Below the pieces are notes generated by a model. The model did not search any database, was not told where the DNA came from, and saw only the letters and a program-made list of their open reading frames with translations. From assembly GCF_001507645.1 (NCBI RefSeq), contig NZ_CP013909.1, forward strand, positions 1,178,001 to 1,242,000: a DNA stretch of 64,000 bases, written 5' to 3'. This stretch comes from Hymenobacter sedentarius (GTDB lineage: Bacteria > Bacteroidota > Bacteroidia > Cytophagales > Hymenobacteraceae). Both the position numbers and the translations under genes were made by a program. Below are positions 51,001 through 59,132 of this stretch, one piece after another (position 1 is the first letter of the stretch; each line of letters opens with the position of its first letter).

Positions 51001-52109
51001 GTCGCGTAGCCGTTTTCCACCGTGAGCTGGCGCTCGCGCAACTCGGCCACGGTGGCTTGCTCCTGCTCGGGGTTGCGCAGCAGGCGGTGAAACACGTAGC
51101 TCTCGGCCGTTTTTTCCAGGCGCACGCTCACCGGTTTGTCCGTGCCCAGGGGCATGAGGTGCGGGCCGTAGCGGAAGCTTAGCTCAAAGTGGATTTGCTC
51201 GGTTTCGGTTCCGGTGAGCAAGGGCGCCACCGGCTTGGGCAGCGGAATGCGGCCGCGGCGCGGGGGGCCGGGCGGGCGCACGGGGACCTCAGGAGCCGCC
51301 ACGGCGGGCATGGCGTCGCTGAACGTGAGCCGGGGCCGCGCCACGTACCGCTCCGACCGAATGTCGAAGCCGCGGGCGTGCACCTCAAACGACTCCATGA
51401 GCGGGGCCACAAATTTCTGGAAGTAGCTTTCTTCCACATTGCGGGGCACCACAATGAATTTTTTCTTCAGGAAGGGCAGCAGCTTGCGCCCGTCCACCTC
51501 GGTCCGGAAGGAATAGAGCAGGTCGCCGAGCAGCAGCCAGGCCGGCTGCAGGCACACCAGCAGGGCGTCCTTGTACTGGAAATCCAGCCGCTGCCCCTGG
51601 TACTGAATGGTGGGGAAGTAGTGCGTGCCCTCCTCGTTGCGGCGGAAGTGAAACAAAATGGATGCTTTGGCCGGAGCCAGCCCAATTTCCTTCCAGGTAG
51701 GTTCGCCGTCGCGGCCCATGATGAACACGCGCTTGCCGGCCAGCCGGGCCAGGATGGCCGCCATGCGCGTTTGCACATGCCGCGAAATGACTTCCTGCAG
51801 CGGCTTGTCGCCCTTCTCGGCGTTGTAGGTTTTGAGGAAGAACTCGGCCGTGGCAATTTTGCGGGGCCAGAATTCTTTTACCACCGCTTCCTGCTGAATC
51901 TGGTCGCACAGTTCCACCAGCTCAAAATCGGTGGCATCGAGGCCCGCGCCAAACTCGTGGGCGTTCTTGCCCGAAACCGTCTGGTGCTGGAGCGTAAGCT
52001 GGCCGCGCGGGCCCAATTGTACCACGTAGGCCGCGAACAAGTGGCCCAGGAACTCGTGCTCGAAGAGCGAGTAAACAATTTGAAACGGTTCCGAGGTAGA
52101 AACTTTCAT
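48090..52109 (-). CDS. SNF2 family DNA/RNA helicase interrupted by an intein
   Basis: A 1339-residue precursor. Removing a 347-residue intein (residues 564-910) leaves a 992-residue SNF2 ATPase. The first 500 residues are a long N-terminal region typical of bacterial HepA/Snf2 proteins. The ATPase core starts at [13 protein letters not shown], with Walker A DDMGLGK cut from T by the intein, then [19 protein letters not shown] (DEAH-box-like, residues 1003-1010) and TGTPVENS. The helicase C domain has [12 protein letters not shown] and [24 protein letters not shown], with DRAHRIGQ. It likely remodels protein-nucleic acid complexes. Activity needs the intein to splice out, because the P-loop is split. 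Confidence 0.95.
   Translation of the reverse strand: [1339 protein letters not shown]
49380..50420 (-). mobile_element. class 3 intein with LAGLIDADG homing endonuclease in the SNF2 P-loop
   Basis: Residues 564-910 of the SNF2 gene, 347 aa (1041 bp). The extein flanks are DDMGLGK and TIQTLAML. Residue 1 is Ala ([14 protein letters not shown]), not Cys or Ser. Block B has [10 protein letters not shown] with His64 and Trp66. Block F has [13 protein letters not shown] with Cys327, and block G is FVLTHN (Thr345-His346-Asn347) followed by +1 Thr. Trp, Cys and Thr at these places are the WCT signature of class 3 inteins, which start splicing at the block F Cys. Two LAGLIDADG motifs (FMGLLLGDG at 122-130, LQGLMDSDG at 217-225) indicate a homing endonuclease. 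By hand count it is less GC-rich than the host gene. Confidence 0.94.
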
Positions 52110-52229
52110 AGCCGGGCACGCAAGAATCGCAAGATAGGGCTGAAAGCGGAAACGCGTGCGGTTGAGCTTATCAGCAGTAAGGGGAGCGGATAGCCTTACG
52201 GCGCTTTGCCGCGCAGGATGCCGCGGACC

Positions 52230-53462
52230 TTATAAATTCTCGCGCAAATCCAAGTGGCTCGCGTTCAGGGCCGGGCGAATGCTTACGGCTAATGTAATGA
52301 GTATGATGGACAGGCAGGTAAAGATGAGGTCCGTAGCCTGCATTTTCACCGGATAGGCATCGACTACGCTCGTGGCCATGCCCATGCTCACAAACCCGAA
52401 GCGCTGCTGGGCCCAGCACAGGGCTACGCCAAACACGAGGCCCGTGGCCGCGCCCACCAGGGCCACGATGGCCCCCACCAGCAGGAAGGTCTTGCGCACG
52501 GTTTGCTGGGTGGCGCCCATGGCCAGCAGCACCGAAATATCTTTTTTCTTATCGATGACCAGCATCGAGAGCGAGAAAAAAATATTGAGCGACGCAATGA
52601 GCAGAATGAGCGTGAAGGTGATGAACACAAACAGCTTCTCCACCTTGATGGCCTTGAACAGGCTCACGTGCTGCTCATCAGAGTCCTGCACCTTGAAGCC
52701 CGGGCCCAGCTGCCGGCGCAGCTGCTCCTTCACCTGCTCAATTTCGAAGCTCTGGCCCACCTTCACGTAGAGCGCGGTGCGGCGGGTGCCGTAGCCCAGC
52801 AGGCGCTGGGCAAAGCTGAGGGGCACGAAAATGTAGCTGTCGTCGATGTGCTGCTCGATGAGGAACACCCCGCCGGCAATCAGGTTTTGCTCGTTGAACG
52901 CCTTTTCGGGGTTCATTTCCAGCAGTTTCTTACCGGGGGTATTGCGGGGGTAGAGCAGGCGCATGGGCGCCAAGCGGTTGTTGAGCGTGATGCTGAGCTC
53001 GTGCTGCACGCCGGCGCCCACCAGGGCCAGCTCTAGGCTGTCGCGGCGCAGGCGGTGGTCGCCCTCCTTGATGTTGGCGTCTATCTGGCTTTGACCAAAG
53101 TAGTTGTCGCTCAGGCCACGCATCTTCACCACCATTTGGCGGTCGTGGTATTGCAGCAGCGCGTTGTCCTCGATGACCTCGGTGAGCAGGGCCACGCCGG
53201 GCGTGTTTTCCAGCTTCATCAGGAAGGTGCGGTCCACGTCGAAGGCCTTGCCCTTGGTGGCCGAAATGACCAGGTTGGGGTCCGACTTGCCGTAGAGCGT
53301 GCGCACCAAGTCCTCCAGCCCGTTGAACACCGACAGCACAATAATGAGCGCCATAGTGCCCACGGCCACTCCAATCATCGAAATGTTCGAGATGATGGTG
53401 ATGATGTTGCGCTTATTCTTGGAGCGGAAATAGCGCCGCGCAATGAGGAGGGGGACGTTCAC
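52230..53462 (-). CDS. LolC/LolE-type ABC transporter permease
   Basis: A 410-residue membrane protein of the FtsX/MacB-like permease family, starting at GTG 53462 (MNVPLLIARRYFRSKNKRNIITIISNIS). The first membrane helix (IGVAVGTMALIIVLSVFNGLEDLV) precedes a large periplasmic domain, followed by three helices at the C-terminus (VFITFTLILLIASLNIFFSLSMLVI, then LLVGAIVALVGAATGLVFGVAL, then LIFTCLSIILITLAVSI). This topology and the short N-terminal RRYFRSK pattern match LolC/LolE, which move lipoproteins out of the inner membrane. The ATPase LolD is not nearby. It lies in the rbfA-methyltransferase-permease group on the minus strand. Confidence 0.86.
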   Translation of the reverse strand: MNVPLLIARRYFRSKNKRNIITIISNISMIGVAVGTMALIIVLSVFNGLEDLVRTLYGKSDPNLVISATKGKAFDVDRTFLMKLENTPGVALLTEVIEDNALLQYHDRQMVVKMRGLSDNYFGQSQIDANIKEGDHRLRRDSLELALVGAGVQHELSITLNNRLAPMRLLYPRNTPGKKLLEMNPEKAFNEQNLIAGGVFLIEQHIDDSYIFVPLSFAQRLLGYGTRRTALYVKVGQSFEIEQVKEQLRRQLGPGFKVQDSDEQHVSLFKAIKVEKLFVFITFTLILLIASLNIFFSLSMLVIDKKKDISVLLAMGATQQTVRKTFLLVGAIVALVGAATGLVFGVALCWAQQRFGFVSMGMATSVVDAYPVKMQATDLIFTCLSIILITLAVSIRPALNASHLDLRENL

Positions 53463-53570
53463 CTAAAAAGTTTGGGAGGGTACGCGGGGTTGCCGTTGAG
53501 AGTTAGCCAATGCCCGGCAAAGCTACCGATACTAACTCATCAACGCGGGGCCTAACCTACTCGCCGGCTT

Positions 53571-54380
53571 TTACTTCCACGCCTTCACGATGAGGCCCGT
53601 GCCCGAATCGTGAACCGTGCGGGCGTCGAGCCAGTTCAAAAGCAAGCAGAACGGGAACGTGACGGCGTAATAGAAGGGCAGCAGCAGGAAAAACAGGCGC
53701 GACTTGCCCAGCATCAGGATGGGGTATTTCATGCTCAGGCGCCACGAAATCTGGCCCGGCTCGCCGTACGCGTAGCGGGCTTCGATGCGTTCAAACCCGG
53801 CCGTGCGAAGCTTCTGCTGGATTTCGCGGATGTTGTAGCCGTCGCGCACGTGCTCCTCGATGAAGCTGGTTTCGCCGTCGTCGTGCACGTCGGAGCCGCC
53901 CTGGTCGCTGGGCGTGGAGATGAGCAGCATGCCGCCGTCCTTGAGCGAGGCGTGGATGTTGCGAAACACCTCCACGTCTTCCAGAATGTGCTCCATCACG
54001 TCCACCGACAAGGCCAGATCAAACGAATTAGGCTCCTGGTACAGCACCAAATCCTGCACGGCAAACTGCACGTTGCTGCGGCCAATCTGACGGAAAAACC
54101 GGTTGGAGTCGGCCACCTGCTCTTCCTTCACGTCCACGGCCAGGATGTCCCACTTGGGGCTCAGCCCACTGAGCCAGTACGTGTACTGCCCGTAGCCCGA
54201 GCCCGCGTCGAGGATGTGCAGCGGCTCCTGGGTGCGGCCTTTGGCCCAGCGGCGCAGCTCGCGGTGCACGTGCCAGGTGCGCAGCAGCAGCAAATCGAGC
54301 AAATGATAAAACAGCCGGCGCAGCCATGGCGTTCGGTTAAATACCTGGCCGAGCGTCTTCTTAATCGGGTCGTAATACAA
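53571..54380 (-). CDS. class I SAM-dependent methyltransferase
   Basis: A 269-residue methyltransferase starting at TTG 54380. The SAM motif I is LDAGSGYGQYTYWL at about residues 57-70, followed by ILAVDVKEEQV (acidic end of strand 2), VQDLVLYQEPNSFDLALSVDVMEHI and MLLISTPSDQGGS. The C-terminal part carries a long hydrophobic stretch (LFFLLLPFYYAVTFPFCLLLNWL), so it may be membrane-associated. Such proteins often modify lipids or quinone precursors. It lies between rbfA and the permease on the same strand. Substrate unknown. Confidence 0.82.
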   Translation of the reverse strand: MYYDPIKKTLGQVFNRTPWLRRLFYHLLDLLLLRTWHVHRELRRWAKGRTQEPLHILDAGSGYGQYTYWLSGLSPKWDILAVDVKEEQVADSNRFFRQIGRSNVQFAVQDLVLYQEPNSFDLALSVDVMEHILEDVEVFRNIHASLKDGGMLLISTPSDQGGSDVHDDGETSFIEEHVRDGYNIREIQQKLRTAGFERIEARYAYGEPGQISWRLSMKYPILMLGKSRLFFLLLPFYYAVTFPFCLLLNWLDARTVHDSGTGLIVKAWK

Positions 54381-54428
54381 GAGAAGGGAGGCGTGCTAAA
54401 TAATGGGTTGCGAAATCAGCCGGCGGCC

Positions 54429-54857
54429 TTATTCGTCGTCTTTGGGGTTGAACAGGCGCGGGCGGGCCGGTTTCTCGTCGTCCTTCTCCTCGTCTTTGGG
54501 CGCGGGCGGGATGTCGAGCGTGCCGAGCACCTGGTCCATGTGGGCAGCGTAGGCGGCGCTGTCGTCGTGAAAAAAGATGAGCTCGGGCACCACGCGCGCC
54601 GTCTGGCGGATGCGCTTAGCTAGGGCCTGACGGATGGCCTTACCGTTTTCGCGAATGATTTCGAGGCGCTCGTTGGCATCGGCCCCGATGAGCAGGCTCA
54701 GGTACACACGGGCCTGGCCCAGGTCGGGCGTCACGCGCACCAGGCTGATGCCGGGCGCCAGCCCACCTCCAAACAGGTGCGGCAGGTCGCGCTGCAACAC
54801 GGAAGCCAGCTCCTGCTGCAGCAGGCTAGCCATTTTTTGTTGTCGTTTGCTTTCCAT
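54429..54857 (-). CDS. rbfA: ribosome-binding factor A
   Basis: A 142-residue RbfA that assists late maturation of the 30S subunit. From ATG 54857 (MESKRQQKMASLLQQELASVLQRD) the KH-like fold follows: SLVRVTPDLGQARVYLSLLIGADANERL, KAIRQALAKRIRQTARVVPELIFFHDDSAAY, then the acidic, basic tail (APKDEEKDDEKPARPRLFNPKDDE) that is common in Bacteroidota. The frame is open 61 codons upstream, but that stretch overlaps the divergent promoter region and is rejected. Confidence 0.93.
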   Translation of the reverse strand: MESKRQQKMASLLQQELASVLQRDLPHLFGGGLAPGISLVRVTPDLGQARVYLSLLIGADANERLEIIRENGKAIRQALAKRIRQTARVVPELIFFHDDSAAYAAHMDQVLGTLDIPPAPKDEEKDDEKPARPRLFNPKDDE

Positions 54858-54866
54858 AATGACCGG

Positions 54867-54874
54867 CAAAGGTA
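54867..54874 (-). promoter_or_regulatory. -7 box (TACCTTTG) of rbfA
   Basis: On the minus strand TACCTTTG ends nine bases before ATG 54857. It faces a second, divergent TACCTTTG at 54976-54983, so the region holds two back-to-back promoters. Confidence 0.5.
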
Positions 54875-54975
54875 CAGCTTGGGGAAGAAGGGCCGCGGGC
54901 TCCCCTGGGCAAGAAGCAAAAAGGGAAACAGCGGCGGCAGAAAACCCGGTAAATGGGATGGCCGCTGGCGGACAA

Positions 54976-54983
54976 TACCTTTG
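54976..54983 (+). promoter_or_regulatory. -7 box (TACCTTTG) of the DUF6427-like gene
   Basis: An exact TAnnTTTG match 41 bases before the TTG start at 55024. It is divergent from the rbfA box. Confidence 0.5.
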
Positions 54984-55023
54984 CCAGCCCAATATCCCTC
55001 CCTGACTTCTCGCCGCTACCCTT

Positions 55024-56442
55024 TTGCTTCGCTTTTTCAAAAGCTCCCTTCCGGCTCAACTCCTGGCCTTGCTGGTGCTGGTGCTGGCCCTGCGCCTGCC
55101 CCTGCTGTGGATGGGCCTGCCCGTGACGGCCGCCGAGCTGAGGGCCCTGCTGGTGGGCGAGCGGCTGCACGGCGGCGCCCTGCCCTACCGCGACCTCTAC
55201 GACGGCACCGCACCGCTGGCCGCGGCCACGTTTGCCGTGCTCGACGCGGTGGTGGCGCGCCCGGTGTGGCTCTACCGCCTGGTGGCGCTGCTGCTGCTGC
55301 TGGTGCAGGCGATGCGCCTGAACCTGGTGTTCAACCGCTACGACGTGCACCCCGAGCGCGGCTACCTCGCCGCCCTGACGTACCTGCTGGTCGGCAGCGT
55401 CAGCACCGATTTGGATGCCCTGTCGCCCCTGCTGCTGGGGCACACCTTCATCATCTTTGCGCTGAGCGCGCTGCTGCCCACCTCCCGCGAGGGCTACGAC
55501 AACCGCCGCCTGTTTCGGGCCGGGTTCCTGATTGGGGTGGGCGCGCTGTGCTACCTGCCCCTCAGCTTGTTTGTAATAGTGGGCTTGTTTGCGGTGGTCA
55601 TTTTCGCGGCCAACTCCTTCCGGAGCTCCCTGCTGTTGCTGTGTGGGTTTTTCTTTCCGTACGCCCTGGCGGCCACTTTTTTCTTCTACACCGGGGCGCT
55701 GCCGGGGTTTGTGCAGTTCCATTTGCAGCCGGGCCTTACCGATTTGATTGCCAGCGGGCTGCCGGCCGGCTTGCAGCTCCGCTTGCTCATCGTGCCCGGG
55801 GTGGTGCTGGCCCTGGGGCTCATCCGGTCCTTGGGCACGCCCCTGGGTTTAGTGTTTCAAATAAAATTCCGGCAGATGATGCTGGTGTGGCTGGTGGTCG
55901 CCATTGCTACGGCAGCAGTAGAGCGGGGCGCGGCCCCGGGCGTGCTGGTGCTGCTGCTGCCGCCGCTGGCGTACTTCAGCCTGTTTTTGTGGCAGCGTGC
56001 GCCCCGCAACTGGATGCTGGAATTGCTGCTGCTGCTGGTCCTCAACGCGGCGGTAGTGCTGCGCTACCGGGCCCAGGTGCCGCGCCTCGAAGCCCTGCTG
56101 CACATGCCGGCCGAAAGCCGCTTCGGCCTGCAGCCCGACCCGCGCTACGCCTCCCTGCGCGGCCAGACCCTGCTGATTCTGGGGCCCGACGACCGTGCTT
56201 ATTTCAACAACCACCCCGCCACGCCTTACCTGGACTGGGCCTTGTCGCAGGTCGATTTTGGGCACCTCAACGAGTACGCTGCCGTGGTGCGCGTGGCTCA
56301 GAAGATGGGCCCCGTCCCGCCGGCGTACCTGCTCGACCAAAGTGCCCAGGTGCCCCGCCTGAAGCAGCTGCTGCCCGGTATATTTGGCCCCTATGAGCCC
56401 ACCGGCCTGCCCGGTCTCTACCGGCGCCTGCCCAAGCAGTAG
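55024..56442 (+). CDS. DUF6427-like polytopic membrane protein
   Basis: A 472-residue membrane protein with about 10-12 hydrophobic segments, starting at TTG 55024 (MLRFFKSSLPAQLLALLVLVLALRLPLLW). The N-terminus FFKSS-x-PAQLL and the loops LLVGERLHGGALPYRDLYDGTAPLAAATFAVLD and LVFNRYDVHPERGYLAALTYLLV fit the Bacteroidota DUF6427 group. The C-terminal 100 residues are soluble (PRLEALLHMPAESRFGLQPDPRYASLRGQTLLIL). Related proteins resemble polyprenyl glycosyltransferases in topology, but no catalytic motif is clear. It is divergent from rbfA. Function unknown. Confidence 0.7.
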   Translation: MLRFFKSSLPAQLLALLVLVLALRLPLLWMGLPVTAAELRALLVGERLHGGALPYRDLYDGTAPLAAATFAVLDAVVARPVWLYRLVALLLLLVQAMRLNLVFNRYDVHPERGYLAALTYLLVGSVSTDLDALSPLLLGHTFIIFALSALLPTSREGYDNRRLFRAGFLIGVGALCYLPLSLFVIVGLFAVVIFAANSFRSSLLLLCGFFFPYALAATFFFYTGALPGFVQFHLQPGLTDLIASGLPAGLQLRLLIVPGVVLALGLIRSLGTPLGLVFQIKFRQMMLVWLVVAIATAAVERGAAPGVLVLLLPPLAYFSLFLWQRAPRNWMLELLLLLVLNAAVVLRYRAQVPRLEALLHMPAESRFGLQPDPRYASLRGQTLLILGPDDRAYFNNHPATPYLDWALSQVDFGHLNEYAAVVRVAQKMGPVPPAYLLDQSAQVPRLKQLLPGIFGPYEPTGLPGLYRRLPKQ

Positions 56443-56452
56443 CCCCACTAAG

Positions 56453-57046
56453 CTACACCCAGCACCAGGCCCGGGTGCGGCGCTCGGTGGGCGCATTCCG
56501 CAGGAAAACGGCCAGGGGCTTCAGGTCCGTGAGCAGGGAGGTGAGCACAATGGAGCGGCCGTCGACAAGGTGCAGGCAGAGGTAGTTGTATTTGCCCCAA
56601 AAGGTGCGCCGCGCGCTGCACGTCACGCTTTCTACCCCGGCCAAGTCGCGCCGGGCGAAGGCCACGCGCTGCCCGGCGTCGTAAACCTCGAGCCGGTTTT
56701 CGGTGGGCTGAAAAACCAGCGTCGTATCGTGGTTCAGAGTCAGGTAGCGCAGGTGCAGCAGCAGCGCGGGCCCGCTCAACGCCAGCGTAAACAGCAGGAA
56801 GCCAATCGTAAGCGCCCACTCAAATTGACTGGCTTCCGGTCCACTCAGGGCCACGGCGGGCAGCACGCTCAGGCCGGCGCCCAGCGCCAGCAGCGGCCAA
56901 AAGAGCAGCCGCAGCTGGCGGGCCGCCGAGACCTGGTACGTGTGCGTCCGCTTGGCAAAAAGCCCCGTTAGCCAGCGAGCCGCGCCCAATACCACGAGCA
57001 GCATAACGGCCACTTCCAGCAGCGGGCGCAGAAAAGAAGATTTCAT
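56453..57046 (-). CDS. hypothetical membrane protein with PH-like C-terminal domain
   Basis: A 197-residue protein with four hydrophobic segments (about residues 9-29, 47-66, 78-90 and 91-104) and then a soluble part (TTLVFQPTENRLEVYDAGQRVAFARRDLAGVESV, then FWGKYNYLCLHLVDGRSIVLTSLL) that reads like a bacterial PH or DUF-type domain. No catalytic residues are seen. It starts at ATG 57046 and follows selD on the same strand with 21 bases between, so the two may be cotranscribed. Function unknown. Confidence 0.68.
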   Translation of the reverse strand: MKSSFLRPLLEVAVMLLVVLGAARWLTGLFAKRTHTYQVSAARQLRLLFWPLLALGAGLSVLPAVALSGPEASQFEWALTIGFLLFTLALSGPALLLHLRYLTLNHDTTLVFQPTENRLEVYDAGQRVAFARRDLAGVESVTCSARRTFWGKYNYLCLHLVDGRSIVLTSLLTDLKPLAVFLRNAPTERRTRAWCWV

Positions 57047-57067
57047 GGTGCCAGTATAGAGACCCGG

Positions 57068-58117
57068 CTACGCGTGCACCTGCACCCAAGCCTCGCCTTC
57101 GTGGTGCGCCCGCAGCCGCCCAAAGCTTTCCAGCGCCAGCCCGTGCTTGGCAAACACCGCCAGCACTTCCTCGCGGCCTTGGGGCGCCACGCACACCAGT
57201 AAGCCCCCCGAGGTCTGCGGGTCGCAGAGCCACACGCGCTGCTCTTCGGTGATGGTGCCCACCTTGTGTCCGTAGCTGGCCCAGTTGCGGCCGGTGCCAC
57301 CCGGCACGCTGCCCTGCTTCAAATACGGCTCGGCGGCCGCGATGCGGGGCAATTTCGAAAACTCAATTTCGGCCGTCAATCCGCTGCCTTCGCACACTTC
57401 CGAAAGGTGGCCCAGCAAGCCAAAACCGGTCACGTCAGTCAGCGCCGTCACCGCGTCGAGCTTGCTCAGCTCGGCGCCAATTTTATTGAGCTGCATCATT
57501 TGAGCCGGGGCAATGGCCGCGTCCTCGTCTCGCAAAATGCCCTTTTTCTGCGCCGTGGTGAGGATGCCCACGCCCAGCGGCTTGGTCAGAAACAGCTCCG
57601 AGCCGGCCGTGGCCGTGTCGTTCTGCTTCAGGTCCACGATGTTCACCATGCCCGTCACGGCCAAGCCAAAAATGGGCTCGGGCGAGTCGATGCTGTGGCC
57701 GCCGGCCAGCGGAATGCCGGCTTCGGCACAGATGCTGCGGGCGCCTTCCAGCACGCGGCGGGCCACTTCGGGCGGCAGCTTGTCTACGGGCCAGCCCAAC
57801 ACGGCAATGGCCATCAGCGGCCGGCCGCCCATGGCGTACACGTCCGAAATGGCGTTGGCCGAGGCGATGCGGCCGAAGTCGTAGGCGTCGTCCACGATGG
57901 GCATGAAGAAGTCGGTGGTCGAAATCACCGCTTCGCCGCCGCCGATGTCGTACACCGCCGCGTCGTCGCGGCTGGTGTTGCCCACCAGCAGGCGCTCGTC
58001 GTGGGGCTGCGCGATGCTGGTGTGCAGCATCTGGTCGAGCACGGCCGGGGCGATTTTGCAGCCGCAGCCGGCGCCGTGGCTGTATTGGGTCAGTTTATAT
58101 TCCGTCGTGGGAGTCAT
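57068..58117 (-). CDS. selD: selenide, water dikinase
   Basis: A 349-residue SelD that makes selenophosphate from selenide and ATP. The N-terminal signature [14 protein letters not shown] has Cys18 as the catalytic Cys (not selenocysteine) and Cys20. The Asp-rich ATP and metal segments follow: [78 protein letters not shown] and [11 protein letters not shown]. The length is typical. The window has no selA, selB, selC or tRNA selenouridine synthase, so the use of the selenium (selenoprotein, selenouridine or other) cannot be told. Its neighbours are a DUF2911 gene and a membrane protein. Confidence 0.95.
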   Translation of the reverse strand: MTPTTEYKLTQYSHGAGCGCKIAPAVLDQMLHTSIAQPHDERLLVGNTSRDDAAVYDIGGGEAVISTTDFFMPIVDDAYDFGRIASANAISDVYAMGGRPLMAIAVLGWPVDKLPPEVARRVLEGARSICAEAGIPLAGGHSIDSPEPIFGLAVTGMVNIVDLKQNDTATAGSELFLTKPLGVGILTTAQKKGILRDEDAAIAPAQMMQLNKIGAELSKLDAVTALTDVTGFGLLGHLSEVCEGSGLTAEIEFSKLPRIAAAEPYLKQGSVPGGTGRNWASYGHKVGTITEEQRVWLCDPQTSGGLLVCVAPQGREEVLAVFAKHGLALESFGRLRAHHEGEAWVQVHA

Positions 58118-58220
58118 GGAGAAGAGAAAAGCAGGGCCGACCCGCTAGGTAAGGGACTACAAAAGTCCGCAAAGAGTTTTAGAGTCGTAGAGCGTGGCCT
58201 GAAACCTTCGGCCGAACGCC

Positions 58221-58273
58221 AAAAAGAGGAACGCTGGCCGAGGCAGTTTGCCACCGTCCGTCGTTCCTCTTTT
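58221..58273 (-). repeat. AAAAGAGGAACG inverted repeat with GCTCAAC end (terminator-like)
   Basis: AAAAAGAGGAACG (58221-58233) and CGTTCCTCTTTT (58262-58273) form 12-base arms with a T-run on the minus strand, just after the DUF2911 stop. The right end continues AGCTCAAC (58274-58281), the same motif as the perfect repeat at 33203-33260, so it looks like a degenerate member of that family. Confidence 0.7.
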
Positions 58274-58303
58274 AGCTCAACTTATTCTGGTGTCTTAGCC
58301 TGG

Positions 58304-58861
58304 CTACTTGATGGCTACCGGTAGCTCAATATTTTCCCAGCGCATTACCAGGCCTTTGGGCGTCACCTCGTACACCAGCCGTTCGGTTGGGGTGGCGGTT
58401 TTGCGGGGCGTCACCAGCACGCGCAGGGCGTCCTGCTTTTCATCGTATTTGAACGCGCCCCACTGGTTGGATACTTTATTGAAGATAACCGTCCACTGCT
58501 TCTCGGTTGGAATCAGGAAGAAGCCATACTTACCAGCAGCTAGAGGCTTGCCTTCCACCGTCACGGCCTTGCTGAATTCCACCGTGGTGGCTTCATTGGC
58601 CCCGGCGCGCCACACTTTGCCGTAAGGCTCCAGCCCGCCGAAAATCTTGCGGCCTTTTACGCCCGGGCTGCTGTAGTTCACCGTCACGTCGGTGGTGCCA
58701 ATCTTGCCGGTGGCGGTAGCTGCCGGGCTGGGCTTGGTGGCTTGGGCTGGCGCGGCGGGCGTGGCCGGAGTAGCAGGCGTGGCTTGCGCAAAAGCGGCGC
58801 TGGCAACGAACGTAGTGGCCAGCCCGAAAGCGACGTGGCGAAGAAGTTGGAGGGTTTTCAT
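58304..58861 (-). CDS. DUF2911 domain-containing secreted protein
   Basis: A 185-residue exported protein with a signal peptide (MKTLQLLRHVAFGLATTFVASAAFAQ), an Ala/Pro/Thr-rich linker and the DUF2911 domain: VTVNYSSPGVKGRKIFGGLEPYGKVWRAGANEATTVEFSKAV, GKYGFFLIPTEKQWTVIFNKVSNQWGAF and ERLVYEVTPKGLVMRWENIELPVAI. The motif PYGKVWRAGANEATT is diagnostic for the family, which is common in Bacteroidota and of unknown function. The start is ATG 58861. It is divergent from rimP across 291 bases and shares a terminator-like hairpin with the region before selD. Confidence 0.9.
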   Translation of the reverse strand: MKTLQLLRHVAFGLATTFVASAAFAQATPATPATPAAPAQATKPSPAATATGKIGTTDVTVNYSSPGVKGRKIFGGLEPYGKVWRAGANEATTVEFSKAVTVEGKPLAAGKYGFFLIPTEKQWTVIFNKVSNQWGAFKYDEKQDALRVLVTPRKTATPTERLVYEVTPKGLVMRWENIELPVAIK

Positions 58862-59044
58862 GTAGGTACTAAAAGGTGAGGGGAAGAATTGAGCTGATTG
58901 TAGAACGGCGCGCCGTGAAACCCTGCGGGCGTGGTTAGTGTTTTAAGGTCAGCAATTTATAGCAATGGTTGCTTATCAATGCAACGCCCGCTATTTCCTG
59001 CTAGTCAACGCGACGCGGGCGCCAGCGCTCCAGCCGGGCTTGCC

Positions 59045-59075
59045 TTGCATTCCGCCGCCTATTGTCGTATCTTTG
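59045..59075 (+). promoter_or_regulatory. promoter of the rimP-nusA-infB operon
   Basis: TTG (59045-59047) and TATCTTTG (59068-59075) are 20 bases apart, the expected spacing for the Bacteroidota -33/-7 promoter. It is 78 bases before ATG 59153 and leaves a leader that contains the terminator-like hairpin at 59102. This is the best full promoter match in the window. Confidence 0.65.
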
Positions 59076-59101
59076 CACCCGAAGTTGGTATTCGCTTTAG
59101 C

Positions 59102-59132
59102 AAAGAGGGGACGCGCAGTCCCCTCTTTTTTT
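59102..59132 (+). terminator. terminator-like hairpin in the rimP leader (candidate attenuator)
   Basis: AAAGAGGGGAC (59102-59112) and GTCCCCTCTTT (59118-59128) are perfect 11-base arms with a five-base loop and a T-run of seven or more, the form of an intrinsic terminator. It lies inside the leader, 20 bases before the rimP start and after the promoter, so it could regulate the operon by attenuation. Confidence 0.7.
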
